Below are positions 55,279-63,542 of a DNA stretch of 64,000 bases, one piece after another. The DNA comes from Bacillus mesophilus (lineage in GTDB: Bacteria > Bacillota > Bacilli > Bacillales > SA4): positions 186,001-250,000 of the forward strand of contig NZ_JAAIWM010000001.1 of NCBI RefSeq assembly GCF_011008845.1, in the 5' to 3' direction. Under the pieces are notes generated by a model, which saw only the letters and a list, made by a program, of their open reading frames with translations, was not told the origin of the DNA and searched no databases. Within the stretch, counting starts at the first letter, position 1. Each line of letters begins with the position of its first letter. The translations under genes and the position numbers were made by a program.

Positions 55279-55366
55279 GACAGTCCTTCCTTTCTAGAGT
55301 CTCTAGAATTTTCTTTCTAGAGTATAGCATCTGGTTCTATAAAAAGGAAAAAAGTTGCTTATGTAT

Positions 55367-55750
55367 TTATAATTCCCAAACTCTTTCTACGATCCCATAT
55401 ACAATGAATACAAGATAAATGACCAAAAAGACTAGGAAATTACAACGCCAAACCCCTTTGATTACCTTGTTAATCTTAACTTCCTCATTTATTTTCCAAT
55501 TTATAAAAACAAAAATAATAGCAAGTACTAAAGTGAAAATTAAAATATGTGCAAATAAAGAAATACCAAAAACGACTTGTCCTAAAAAATATACAGATAT
55601 AATAAGTAATAAGGTTGTGATATCAATCGAGTAGTGAAAAGCTCGCCTTTTTTGATCCACCACTAGCCGTAAAATACTAAACACTAGTACAAAGCCCAGT
55701 AACGGAACAGTGATAATTGTTGCAAAAATCCAAGCCAAAAGGGAAGTCAT
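55367..55750 (-). CDS. DUF3397-like membrane protein
   Basis: A 127-residue hydrophobic protein with four predicted membrane segments (about 5-27, 42-65, 66-85 and 100-122) and few polar loops. I assign it to the DUF3397 type seen next to bshC in many Bacillaceae from topology, length and place; no function is known. Start is ATG at 55750 behind AAAGGAGGGG, 13 nt after panE, so it is probably cotranscribed with it. Confidence 0.7.
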   Translation of the reverse strand: MTSLLAWIFATIITVPLLGFVLVFSILRLVVDQKRRAFHYSIDITTLLLIISVYFLGQVVFGISLFAHILIFTLVLAIIFVFINWKINEEVKINKVIKGVWRCNFLVFLVIYLVFIVYGIVERVWEL

Positions 55751-55763
55751 ATTATCCCCTCCT

Positions 55764-56651
55764 TTAGTTTTCTAGACCTTTTACCGCTGTATATAGGAAA
55801 TCAAGTATTGGTGTATCATTATCGGAGTATGTCGGAAGAGTATGGAAGTAACCTATAATACCATCAATTTCCGTTTCTTTTAATTGCTCAATATCTCGTA
55901 ACATTGAAGATCTATTTTTTGCTGTCTTTTTACAAACCGATACAACGATTTCCCACCAATCGTTCGGGTTATCAGGCTTTAATATCTTAACGATTTCTTG
56001 ATAAAGGTTTGTAAATAATTGATAAAAATGGGGGTTCGATAAAAGCTGTCCATTTTCAACTCGTAATAGAGCTGTTAAAGGATTAATCATTGAGTTTACA
56101 ACTAGCTTTGTAATCAACATTTCATACCAATCCTGCTTGACTTCTACCGGGAAAGAAGGATTGGAACAAGCATCACTAAACAATTCCTTATTGAATTCAG
56201 CACCTCTAAATACACTTACTTTAGTTACTCCTTCTCCACTATGAACAACCGTATTGCTATTTCTCCTTAAGGCACCATGTTCAACGATTCCCACCATAAT
56301 ATTGGCTTGAGGTAGTCTTTCTAACAAATTAAGATGACCCATTCCATTTTGAACAAACAACAAAGGGATCCTAGATGGTAATGATAATAAAATCGGAGTT
56401 AGCGAAGATAGATGATACTGCTTTACTGTTATTATAAGTAAATCGTGATCTCGAATTCCTTGGGTAATTACATGCGCATCAACATGGAGACGAGATTGGG
56501 ACGCATCTTTCTGTAACAGAATACCTTCCGTTTGTAGAAGTATTGCTTGTTCCTCTGTTTTTGTATATAAAGTGACAGCATGTCCATTTTCAGCTAGATA
56601 ACTAGCAAATAGAAGACCAATTGAGCCTCCTCCAATAATCCCAATGTTCAT
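55764..56651 (-). CDS. panE: 2-dehydropantoate 2-reductase family protein
   Basis: A 295-residue PanE/ApbA-family enzyme, reducing ketopantoate to pantoate with NADPH for coenzyme A synthesis. The NADP loop GIIGGGSIG is at residues 4-12; the lysine and the NSMINPLTALL block of the C-terminal domain are present. It occupies the place of B. subtilis ylbQ (panE) between ylbP and bshC. Start is ATG at 56651, 7 nt after AAGGGAG; a TTG at 56657 is less well spaced. Substrate is inferred; ketopantoate reductase paralogues exist. Confidence 0.85.
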   Translation of the reverse strand: MNIGIIGGGSIGLLFASYLAENGHAVTLYTKTEEQAILLQTEGILLQKDASQSRLHVDAHVITQGIRDHDLLIITVKQYHLSSLTPILLSLPSRIPLLFVQNGMGHLNLLERLPQANIMVGIVEHGALRRNSNTVVHSGEGVTKVSVFRGAEFNKELFSDACSNPSFPVEVKQDWYEMLITKLVVNSMINPLTALLRVENGQLLSNPHFYQLFTNLYQEIVKILKPDNPNDWWEIVVSVCKKTAKNRSSMLRDIEQLKETEIDGIIGYFHTLPTYSDNDTPILDFLYTAVKGLEN

Positions 56652-56718
56652 ATACAATCTCCCTTTTCATTATGCCACTTATATAGTAACAAATTTTCTA
56701 AGCATTTTGCAGTTTTTT

Positions 56719-56858
56719 AAGAACAAAAGGTGCTCTTCCCTTTTATTCTTCCAGGGTTATTTGACCTAGGAAAAAGTGTACTTCCTTTTTCCCTCGAGGT
56801 AGGATGAAATTGCAAAGATCATCGCAATTTCATCTTGGCTGGGCGCTGGAGCTGGATT
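56719..56858 (+). repeat. Multi-hairpin dispersed repeat, copy 2
   Basis: A second copy of the element at 33012, same orientation. Its 3' 105 bp (56754-56858) match with six changes. Hairpins 2 and 3 are kept: the changes fall in loops or in the unpaired spacers. The 5' part is shorter: the GGCGC palindrome and the following 50 bp are missing, and hairpin 1 has a different 5' arm (56719-56730) that still pairs with 56739-56750 with one mismatch. It lies in the 390-bp gap between panE and the carboxylase operon. Confidence 0.85.
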
Positions 56859-56980
56859 ACTATGCAATAGCCTTATCTATCCGCAAGTGGTAAACTTTTA
56901 TAATTTCCTAAACAATAAAGGAAACATATACAAAAGACACAAGCCTTCTAAAGTACAATTCTTTAGGATAAAACCTATGA

Positions 56981-57038
56981 TAGGAAAGAAAAACTGCACC
57001 TCCAATTGTTCGTAACATCTAACAATTGGGGTGCAGTT
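56981..57038 (-). terminator. Terminator of the acyl-CoA carboxylase operon
   Basis: An 18-bp stem with one bulged base (56992-57010 and 57021-57038) and a 10-nt loop is followed on the minus strand by TTTCTTTC. It starts 11 nt after the carboxyltransferase stop. Confidence 0.85.
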
Positions 57039-57048
57039 CAAAATAGTC

Positions 57049-58590
57049 TTATACTGGATAAACTGGGTGTTTTCGTTCTGGTAAAGGTAGTTCTTTTGAT
57101 GAATATTGATCAAATCTTTGAATGAGTACATCCCTTAGTTCAGAAGCAGCTACTATATCGTCAATAATCATTTCAGATGCTAGCTTATAAATATCGATAT
57201 GTTCTTTATATTCCTGTTGTTTTTGCTGTATAAATTGAATTTTTTCTTTCGGATCTTCAATTTCATTAATTTTATTTGAGTAGACAGCATTTACAGCTGC
57301 TTCAGGACCCATTACGGCTATCTGAGCAGTTGGTAAGGCAATGCAGCAATCTGGTTCAAAGGCAGGGCCTGCCATAGCATATAAGCCAGCACCATAGGCC
57401 TTTCTAACAATTACAGATATTTTCGGTACGGTAGCTGAGCTCATTGCTGCAATCAATTTAGCACCATGACGAATGATCCCAGCTCGCTCAACCTTCGTAC
57501 CAATCATAAATCCTGGAACATCTGCTAAGAACAATAATGGAATGTGGAAGGCATCGCATAGCGTGATGAACTTAGCAGCCTTATCCGCTGAATCAACAAA
57601 CAGTACTCCACCCTTTACCTTAGGTTGATTAGCAATAATCCCAACTGTTCTACCATCAATTCTCGCTAGTCCAGTTATGATTTCAGAAGCGAAAAGCTTC
57701 TTGATTTCGAAGAAACTATTCTCATCAATTAACGTAGAGATTGCTTCGTACATATCAAACGGTGCATTTTGGTTTTCAGGTATAATTTCAGTTAGGCTTC
57801 TTCCTTCAACAGGGGCCACACTGTCAAACAAAGGTGTTCTCTCCTTATAATTAAGAGGAAAGTAGTCTAAGTAAGTTCTTGCATAAGCAATCGCCTCATG
57901 TTCGTCCTTAGCAAGTACATCGCCACATCCACTAATGCTACAGTGCATACGTGCGCCACCCATCTCCTCTAAAGAGACCTTTTCTCCAATAACTTTTTCT
58001 GCCATACGAGGCGAACCTAAGTACATGGAAGCATTATTTTCAACCATTATGACAATATCACAAAACGCAGGGATATATGCTCCACCTGCTGCTGAAGGCC
58101 CAAATAGAATACAAATTTGTGGAATCATTCCTGATAGCTTTACCTGATTATGAAAAATCTTCCCGGCTCCGCGTCGGTTTGGAAACATATCAAGCTGGTC
58201 AGTGATTCTCGCACCCGCTGAATCCACAAGGTAAAGTAGTGGAACCCTTAACTTCTCAGCAGTTTCCTGAATTCTAATGATTTTTTCAACCGTTCGGGCT
58301 CCCCATGATCCTGCTTTTATAGTGGAATCATTAGCCATTACGCAAACCGTTTTTCCATTTATTTTCCCTGTTCCTGTTACCACTCCATCTGCTGGTAAAT
58401 CCGAGGCACTGTTGTTGGCAAATAAACCGTCTTCTACAAATTCGCCACCGTCAAATAGTAGCTGTAAACGATCACGGACAAATAATTTATTTTGTTCTCT
58501 TAGTTTCTCATGATATTTTTCGGCACCTCCAGCATGAAGAGTGGCACGTTTTTCATAAAGATTTTGTTCAATCTGTATCGTTTTACTCAC
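57049..58590 (-). CDS. Acyl-CoA carboxylase, carboxyltransferase subunit
   Basis: A 513-residue crotonase-fold carboxyltransferase moving CO2 from biotin to an acyl-CoA. Both halves are present: N-terminal LYLVDSAGARITDQ and FGPSAAGGAYIPAFCD, C-terminal FLADVPGFMIGTKVE and KAYGAGLYAMAGPAFEPD. It resembles propionyl- and methylcrotonyl-CoA carboxylase beta chains, not the AccA/AccD split enzyme. Start is ATG at 58590, 23 nt after the biotin carrier gene. Which acyl-CoA is used cannot be read from sequence. Confidence 0.87.
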   Translation of the reverse strand: MSKTIQIEQNLYEKRATLHAGGAEKYHEKLREQNKLFVRDRLQLLFDGGEFVEDGLFANNSASDLPADGVVTGTGKINGKTVCVMANDSTIKAGSWGARTVEKIIRIQETAEKLRVPLLYLVDSAGARITDQLDMFPNRRGAGKIFHNQVKLSGMIPQICILFGPSAAGGAYIPAFCDIVIMVENNASMYLGSPRMAEKVIGEKVSLEEMGGARMHCSISGCGDVLAKDEHEAIAYARTYLDYFPLNYKERTPLFDSVAPVEGRSLTEIIPENQNAPFDMYEAISTLIDENSFFEIKKLFASEIITGLARIDGRTVGIIANQPKVKGGVLFVDSADKAAKFITLCDAFHIPLLFLADVPGFMIGTKVERAGIIRHGAKLIAAMSSATVPKISVIVRKAYGAGLYAMAGPAFEPDCCIALPTAQIAVMGPEAAVNAVYSNKINEIEDPKEKIQFIQQKQQEYKEHIDIYKLASEMIIDDIVAASELRDVLIQRFDQYSSKELPLPERKHPVYPV

Positions 58591-58613
58591 ATTTGTTCTC
58601 TCCCCACTTTGTG

Positions 58614-58829
58614 TTATTTCATGACGATTAGTACGTCTCCCTCATTTACAAAATCTCCAATTGTCACTTTAATTTCGGTTACTTCTCCTGTATTTGTACT
58701 TTCAACAGGTATTTCCATTTTCATAGATTCAAGGATTAATAATTCATCGCCAATCGTAACATTCTGTCCTACCTCAGCTAGGACATTTAATACCGTACCG
58801 GCCATTGTTGCAGTAATTTCTTTCATCAT
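58614..58829 (-). CDS. Biotin/lipoyl carrier protein
   Basis: A 71-residue carrier domain alone. The biotinylation motif is ESMKM with K37, flanked by the two hammerhead halves (ITATMAGTVLNVL and VNEGDVLIVMK). It carries carboxybiotin between the biotin carboxylase and the carboxyltransferase on either side. Short single-domain carriers like this occur with leucine or propionate degradation carboxylases (B. subtilis YngHB). GGAGG precedes the ATG pair at 58829/58826. Confidence 0.9.
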   Translation of the reverse strand: MMKEITATMAGTVLNVLAEVGQNVTIGDELLILESMKMEIPVESTNTGEVTEIKVTIGDFVNEGDVLIVMK

Positions 58830-58851
58830 CTATTCCTCCAATAATTTAGCT

Positions 58852-60177
58852 CTATTTTTTTAAATAGGCTGTTGTGTAGTGACCACTCATAAATTGTTCA
58901 TCTTGTATTATTTTTTCAAATAAAGGACCGTTGTGTTTTATCCCTGTGATTGAAAGGTTATTGAAAAATTCAGATGCCTTTTTTATTGCCTGTTCACGAT
59001 CATGACCATGAACAATGACCTTTGCAATCATAGGATCATAAAAGGTAGTAACCGCGTTGTCCCCTAGATAACCATAATCAACACGCACTCCATCAGTCAA
59101 TGAATAATTAAATTCATTTATATGACCTGGAGATGGCAAAAAGGTATTTGGATCTTCTGCATATAATCGAAACTCTATTGCATGTCCTAATCCGTTAACA
59201 GCTTCCTGAGTAAGAGGTAATGGTTTACCCATTGAAATTAAGAGCTGCCATTCTACAAGATCTATGTTCGTAATCATTTCTGTTACGGGATGCTCCACTT
59301 GTAATCTAGTATTCATCTCTAGGAAATAGAACTGTTCTTGATCATCCATTACAAATTCAACGGTCCCTGCATTTTCATAATTAACTGCCTTTGCTGCTAG
59401 GACTGCTTTTGAATACAACTCTGCTCTGGTTGATTCACTTAAGAACGGACTTGGTGCTTCTTCAATCACCTTTTGGTTTCTTCTTTGAATCGAACAATCG
59501 CGTTCAAATAAGTGAATCACATTCCCAAACGAATCCCCTACAATTTGAACTTCAATGTGTCTAGCATTAGAAATAAACTTTTCTAAGAACAGTTCATCAT
59601 TCCCAAAATAAGCCTTTGCTCTTGCCTTGGTAGATTGATATGCTTTTGTTAACATTTCCTCATTATCACATTTTTGCATACCTACTCCGCCGCCCCCGGC
59701 ACTTGCCTTTAACATGACAGGGTATCCAATTTCACCAGCTACCTGGACAACCTCTTCAAGGCTTTTCAATCCGAAGTCACTACCCGGTACAACGGGAACT
59801 CCCGCTTGTTTCATAGTCTGTCTCGCGAGGATCTTATCACCCATCTTAGAAATGATGGAAGCGCTCGGGCCAATAAATGTTATTCCATTGTCCTCGACCT
59901 TCTGGGCGAATGTAGCGTTTTCCGACAAGAACCCATAGCCTGGATGAATGGCATCAACCTGTTCTTTTTTTGCAATCTCAATGATCTTGTCAGCATCTAG
60001 ATAAGATTTTTGAACAGGCGGTTCTCCAATACAGTAGGAAATGGTTGCTTCCTTAACATATGGTAAAGAGGCATCAGCTTCTGAATAAATAGCTACAGTT
60101 TCAATACCAACCTTCTTACATGTTTTTATGATACGAAGGGCTATTTCTCCGCGGTTAGCAATCAAGATTTTCTTCAA
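58852..60177 (-). CDS. Acyl-CoA carboxylase, biotin carboxylase subunit
   Basis: A 441-residue biotin carboxylase (AccC/YngHA type) that carboxylates biotin with ATP and bicarbonate. Opening ILIANRGEIALRII, ATP-grasp glycine loop LKASAGGGGVGM near residue 160, metal-binding FLEMNTRLQVEHPVTE near 280. Start is TTG at 60177, 8 nt after AAGGAG. First gene of the three-gene operon; the catabolic repressor-type site at 60311 may control it. Confidence 0.9.
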   Translation of the reverse strand: MKKILIANRGEIALRIIKTCKKVGIETVAIYSEADASLPYVKEATISYCIGEPPVQKSYLDADKIIEIAKKEQVDAIHPGYGFLSENATFAQKVEDNGITFIGPSASIISKMGDKILARQTMKQAGVPVVPGSDFGLKSLEEVVQVAGEIGYPVMLKASAGGGGVGMQKCDNEEMLTKAYQSTKARAKAYFGNDELFLEKFISNARHIEVQIVGDSFGNVIHLFERDCSIQRRNQKVIEEAPSPFLSESTRAELYSKAVLAAKAVNYENAGTVEFVMDDQEQFYFLEMNTRLQVEHPVTEMITNIDLVEWQLLISMGKPLPLTQEAVNGLGHAIEFRLYAEDPNTFLPSPGHINEFNYSLTDGVRVDYGYLGDNAVTTFYDPMIAKVIVHGHDREQAIKKASEFFNNLSITGIKHNGPLFEKIIQDEQFMSGHYTTAYLKK

Positions 60178-60206
60178 GTACTCAGCTCCTTTGTCACAAT
60201 AAAGTC

Positions 60207-60234
60207 CCTCTTGTTTTTTTTAAAAAACAGGAGG
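60207..60234 (-). other. Imperfect AT-rich palindrome before the carboxylase operon
   Basis: CCTCTTGTTTTTT and AAAAAACAGGAGG (60207-60219 and 60222-60234) pair over 13 positions with one mismatch. It lies 30 nt upstream of the biotin carboxylase start and contains no U tract after it. Either a regulator site or an mRNA leader hairpin. Confidence 0.4.
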
Positions 60235-60310
60235 ATGGTTAGTTCGGAATCATAATTTTAATTCCTTATCACTAATATTTCTTTACTTTTACAATAATTC
60301 CTCTTTAAAA

Positions 60311-60324
60311 TGAAAACGTTTTCT
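60311..60324. promoter_or_regulatory. Catabolite-responsive element (CcpA site)
   Basis: TGAAAACGTTTTCT differs from the consensus TGAAARCGYTTTCA only in the last base and holds the perfect core GAAAACGTTTTC. It lies in the 226-bp gap between the carboxylase operon (134 nt upstream of its start) and ylbP, whose -10-like TATAAT is at 60357-60362. Confidence 0.6.
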
Positions 60325-60403
60325 AAATTTGTTAGGAAAAATTTGAGAAAGTGTATTATAATATAGGTAGTGTAAGTAAGAAAAGTGTGTAGGGGGAGCT
60401 TAG

Positions 60404-60886
60404 ATGATGACAACCTTAAAGGTAGAGAAATTAAAAATAAACTACAAAACAATAGAAGAGTTTAAAAGATTTAAGGAGTACGGTATTCAGGAACTTTCCA
60501 TGCTTGAAGACTTACAAGAAAATATTATTGAAAATGATAGTGAATCTCCATTTTATGGAATTTATTTCGGAGAAAAGTTAGTCGCTAGAATGAGTTTATA
60601 TCGAGTTGATCAAAGATTTGATCAATACTTTGATCCACCTCAAGATTATTTAGAGCTTTGGAAGCTTGAAGTATTAGCTGACTACCAACAAAAAGGATTT
60701 GGAAGAGCACTGGTAGAATATGCAAAGAGCTATCAACTGCCTATCAAGACAAATCCACGTGTAAAATCCAAGGAGTTTTGGAGCGCTATGGGCTTTACAC
60801 CTGTTACGTATGACATGGAAAGAGATTTAGGAGAGAACCCACTTGTTTGGTATCCTAATGGTGTTAAAGAACAGATTAGAGACTAA
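60404..60886 (+). CDS. ylbP: GNAT family N-acetyltransferase YlbP
   Basis: A 160-residue GNAT protein. The acetyl-CoA-binding motif is in LEVLADYQQKGFGRALVEYA (about residues 87-106), and LWKLEVLA precedes it. Substrate unknown. Start is ATG at 60404 (a second ATG at 60407) behind GGGGGAG. It is the B. subtilis ylbP equivalent, next to gerR. TATAAT at 60357-60362 is a plausible -10 without a good -35. Confidence 0.88.
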   Translation: MMTTLKVEKLKINYKTIEEFKRFKEYGIQELSMLEDLQENIIENDSESPFYGIYFGEKLVARMSLYRVDQRFDQYFDPPQDYLELWKLEVLADYQQKGFGRALVEYAKSYQLPIKTNPRVKSKEFWSAMGFTPVTYDMERDLGENPLVWYPNGVKEQIRD

Positions 60887-60904
60887 TAGAAATATGATAT
60901 CAGG

Positions 60905-60929
60905 AGGACTGCCGAACTATGGGTAGTCC
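60905..60929 (+). other. Hairpin after ylbP
   Basis: AGGACT (60905-60910) pairs with AGTCCT (60924-60929), with weaker inner pairing, 18 nt after the ylbP stop. The following tract is not U-rich, so the stronger hairpin at 60978 is the more likely terminator. Confidence 0.35.
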
Positions 60930-60977
60930 TTCTGCTTATAAATACAGTTGATGTAACTAATAGATTACCAAACCATA

Positions 60978-61010
60978 AAAACAGCTGCCCAATTTTTGGG
61001 CAGCTGTTTT
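60978..61010. terminator. Bidirectional terminator between ylbP and gerR
   Basis: A perfect 14-bp stem (60978-60991 and 60997-61010) with a 5-nt loop has AAAA and TTTT at its base, so it can work on both strands for the convergent genes ylbP and gerR. Confidence 0.8.
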
Positions 61011-61103
61011 AGTTTAAAGCTAATAGTTTTTAATGTTAATCTGTAGTAACCGATTTTAGTGCTAAGAACATCATTCTTCGATTATGTTAGCATTCCTAAA
61101 TTA

Positions 61104-61709
61104 TTATTCTACTCGTTCTAGACTACCGTTTCTCTCCATTTGAAACCTTACCTTACCTTCATCTTCATCTTGTAGCATCATCATTTTTCGTGCCCGATCC
61201 ATAATACCGATTAGGGCCTTATAATCCTCTTTTACTAACTCTAACTGATGTTCCACATCTCTTTTTTCTTTAAATAAACTATTGTTTTCTGCTTCTAGCT
61301 TTGCAAGCTTCGTTTGTAGTACCTGGTTTTGTTTCTTAAGAGATTGTTGCTCATCCTCAGTTTGCTCATAATTTTGTAAGTATTGGATTACATCTGATAA
61401 TGATAAGGATTGATCAGTTTTGTTATTTTCTTGGGTTACATTGATATCAGCTGGTGTTGTTTTAGCAAGAGCTCCATCCTTCTTAAGCTCTTTGCGCTGT
61501 TTTTTGGCAAGCTCAATCGCTTGCTTATATTGCTTTCTAACAAACGAATTCCAGCGAAACCCGCAGGCTGCTGATGTACGTGATAGCTTTCTACCCACTT
61601 CCTCAAAAGCTGTTAATTGAGTTCCACCTTCACGAATATAACGTAATACTACTTCTGATAAAAATAAATCCTCATCTTGAGTCCATGCATCTTGACGGAC
61701 AGTAGTCAT
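61104..61709 (-). CDS. gerR: RsfA-type sporulation regulator GerR (YlbO)
   Basis: A 201-residue RsfA-family regulator. The N-terminal Myb/SANT-like DNA-binding domain (about residues 5-65) shows AWTQDEDLFLSEVVLRYI and SRTSAACGFRWNSFVRKQY; the second half is a coiled coil (about 125-175). B. subtilis GerR represses and activates sigma-E-dependent genes in the mother cell. Start is ATG at 61709 behind AGGGGGG. Synteny with ylbP and rpmF supports YlbO rather than RsfA itself. Confidence 0.87.
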   Translation of the reverse strand: MTTVRQDAWTQDEDLFLSEVVLRYIREGGTQLTAFEEVGRKLSRTSAACGFRWNSFVRKQYKQAIELAKKQRKELKKDGALAKTTPADINVTQENNKTDQSLSLSDVIQYLQNYEQTEDEQQSLKKQNQVLQTKLAKLEAENNSLFKEKRDVEHQLELVKEDYKALIGIMDRARKMMMLQDEDEGKVRFQMERNGSLERVE

Positions 61710-61807
61710 ACAAATCCCCCCTAGTCACTTTTTAATTCATACATATGCGACTAGTAGAAAAGATAGACATAGAATAGTGCTGGCTTTATTAATTTTCTAT
61801 CGTAAAC

Positions 61808-62581
61808 TCAATTTTTTTCTTTTGATAAAAAACGATTTACTGCTTCATGATGTGCAGGAAGCGCCCACAGCTTTGAGCATTGCTCTATTTCTTTTATGAC
61901 TCGCTGTTTCAATTGGGTAGTCTCCCATTTTCTAATTACCATTTCCTTATAAGCAGCTAGAACGAGAGAATCACTATTTCTTACCAAATCTACAACCCAC
62001 TTAATTCCTGCCTCTCTATGATTATCTTCTTCAATGAGATGTTGAATGAATCCTATTTGTTGTCCATATTCAACACTTGCCATGTTGGCAGAATACAAGA
62101 GCTTCGCAGCTTGGTCATATGGCAGTTTCTCAAAAAGATATGATCCTCCACCCCATCCCGTTGTAATCCCTAGTCTTCCTTGAACAAATCCAAACTTAGT
62201 GTTTGTTCGGGCAATCCTAAAATCACAAGCAGTTGCTAACTCTAGACCACCGCCAATTGCAATACCATTCATCAGAGCAACTGTAGGCTTTTTCAAAGTC
62301 ATCAGCTTGAATAGTATTTCTCCCATTTTAGATAGCATAAAATATGCTTCTTCCTCAGTATGTAATTCGTGAAAAACAGATAAGTCCCCACCAGAACAAA
62401 AGGCTTGTTCACCTTCACCGGTGATGATCAGTGCTTTAGAAGATATATCAACACTCAACTCCTCAACTATGTTGTTCAATTGATCCATAACATCATAGTC
62501 AATCGCGTTTCTTACAGACGGTCTTTGAATCGTTAAGATCACTACTCCACTTTCTGTTTTTTCTACACTAGTTTTTGTCAA
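61808..62581 (-). CDS. Crotonase-family protein, possible acyl-CoA decarboxylase
   Basis: A 257-residue enoyl-CoA hydratase/isomerase-fold protein. Oxyanion-hole segments are FCSGGDLS (62-66) and GIAIGGGLELATACDFR (106-122). Where hydratases have the first catalytic Glu (FGQPE pattern) this protein has FGFVQ, so the residue is Gln134; GITTGWGGG follows at 138-146. The second Glu also seems absent. This tryptophan-containing pattern recalls the ethylmalonyl-/methylmalonyl-CoA decarboxylases (ECHDC1 type). Start is TTG at 62581 with a weak binding site. Inserted between rpmF and gerR compared with B. subtilis. Confidence 0.75.
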   Translation of the reverse strand: MTKTSVEKTESGVVILTIQRPSVRNAIDYDVMDQLNNIVEELSVDISSKALIITGEGEQAFCSGGDLSVFHELHTEEEAYFMLSKMGEILFKLMTLKKPTVALMNGIAIGGGLELATACDFRIARTNTKFGFVQGRLGITTGWGGGSYLFEKLPYDQAAKLLYSANMASVEYGQQIGFIQHLIEEDNHREAGIKWVVDLVRNSDSLVLAAYKEMVIRKWETTQLKQRVIKEIEQCSKLWALPAHHEAVNRFLSKEKN

Positions 62582-62721
62582 AGGGATCTCTTCTTTCCAA
62601 TAAATTTTCTATTTAAAAATAGGCTCTGTTAAACTTTGTTGTTGATTTTCGTTACAGGACACTCGCGTCCTTCCACTACAATCAAGACTTCTAAAAATCA
62701 CCATTGTACTTTAACAAATCT

Positions 62722-62755
62722 AAAAATAAAAAAACCGTACTAAATTTAGTACGGT
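62722..62755 (-). terminator. Terminator of ylbN-rpmF
   Basis: A perfect 22-bp palindrome (62734-62755) forms a 9-bp stem with an AATT loop, followed on the minus strand by TTTTATTTTTA, 12 nt after rpmF. Confidence 0.85.
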
Positions 62756-62766
62756 CTCGGAGTTTA

Positions 62767-62940
62767 TTATTTGTTTACAACATCTTTCCCTTTGTATGTT
62801 CCACACTCTTTACATACACGGTGAGCTAATTTCATCTCACCACAGTTAGGGCAAGCCACCATTCCAGGAATTTCTAACTTGAAATGTGTACGGCGCTTTC
62901 TCTTTGCAGTTTTAGATGTTCTTCTAAAAGGTACAGCCAT
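62767..62940 (-). CDS. rpmF: 50S ribosomal protein L32
   Basis: A 57-residue L32 with a basic N-terminal half ([17 protein letters not shown]) and a zinc ribbon: C30, C33, C43 and C46, i.e. the zinc-binding (C+) form. The start is ATG at 62940 behind AAGGAGGTGG; the frame read from 62949 includes part of that site. Follows ylbN as in most bacteria. Confidence 0.97.
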   Translation of the reverse strand: MAVPFRRTSKTAKRKRRTHFKLEIPGMVACPNCGEMKLAHRVCKECGTYKGKDVVNK

Positions 62941-62972
62941 TCTTCCCACCTCCTTAAAAAATGAACTATTTC

Positions 62973-63485
62973 TTACTTATCATCTTTGAAAAATTTTGCT
63001 AATCCCGCTAAACGCGGATCAACCTTTTCTGCTTTTTCCAGTTCGGTTATAACTTGCCAATCCTTACCAGACTGTGGAGCACTTTCTTCTTTATTTGGAT
63101 CTTCTGCAAAAACTTGCATCGGAATTTCAAGAAGTATATTTTGCATGATCACAGAAGTCAAGTCTATAACTTCACCCTCCGGCTCATGAAAATCCTCATC
63201 AACCTGATAATCAGCTGGTTGGAGGAGGAAATGCTCTGTTGTTGTAATGTCAAAAGGAAAATCAACATCTACTAACGTTCTTGAACAAGGTAGCACAAGT
63301 GTCCCTGTAAGTTGCAAATGAAAGGTTGCTTTATCACTACTAACATCTACCTTACCAGTAACATGTACTGGATAGACGTCTCTAATTTCGTGATTGATTC
63401 TTTTCAGTTCGCTTACATCAACCGATTCCTCTATCAAAAGCGGCTTATGTTGATATTTTTTTAACTGATGTACATGCCATTTCAC
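62973..63485 (-). CDS. ylbN: YceD family (DUF177) protein YlbN
   Basis: A 170-residue YceD/DUF177 protein, a partner of L32 often linked to 23S rRNA accumulation. Conserved: a single cysteine in [18 protein letters not shown] and the acidic [19 protein letters not shown] block; the C terminus [12 protein letters not shown] is typical. Start is GTG at 63485 with GAGGTGAT 5 nt upstream. Confidence 0.9.
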   Translation of the reverse strand: MKWHVHQLKKYQHKPLLIEESVDVSELKRINHEIRDVYPVHVTGKVDVSSDKATFHLQLTGTLVLPCSRTLVDVDFPFDITTTEHFLLQPADYQVDEDFHEPEGEVIDLTSVIMQNILLEIPMQVFAEDPNKEESAPQSGKDWQVITELEKAEKVDPRLAGLAKFFKDDK

Positions 63486-63513
63486 AAATGATCACCTCAA
63501 GGCAACAAAGGTA

Positions 63514-63542
63514 ATTATAGCTTTGTATAATAGAATTGTCAA
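63514..63542 (-). promoter_or_regulatory. Consensus sigma-A promoter of ylbN-rpmF
   Basis: TTGACA (complement of 63537-63542) and TATAAT (complement of 63514-63519) match the consensus completely with a 17-bp spacer, 29 nt before the ylbN start. Confidence 0.9.

Noticed and set aside
56898..57131. Minus-strand 77-codon frame over the carboxylase terminator
   Set aside because: It is read through the terminator hairpin in a frame other than the carboxyltransferase and has no binding site.
60258..60452. Minus-strand 64-codon frame overlapping the start of ylbP
   Set aside because: Covers the CRE and promoter-like sequence, is AT-driven (Phe/Leu rich), and has no binding site.
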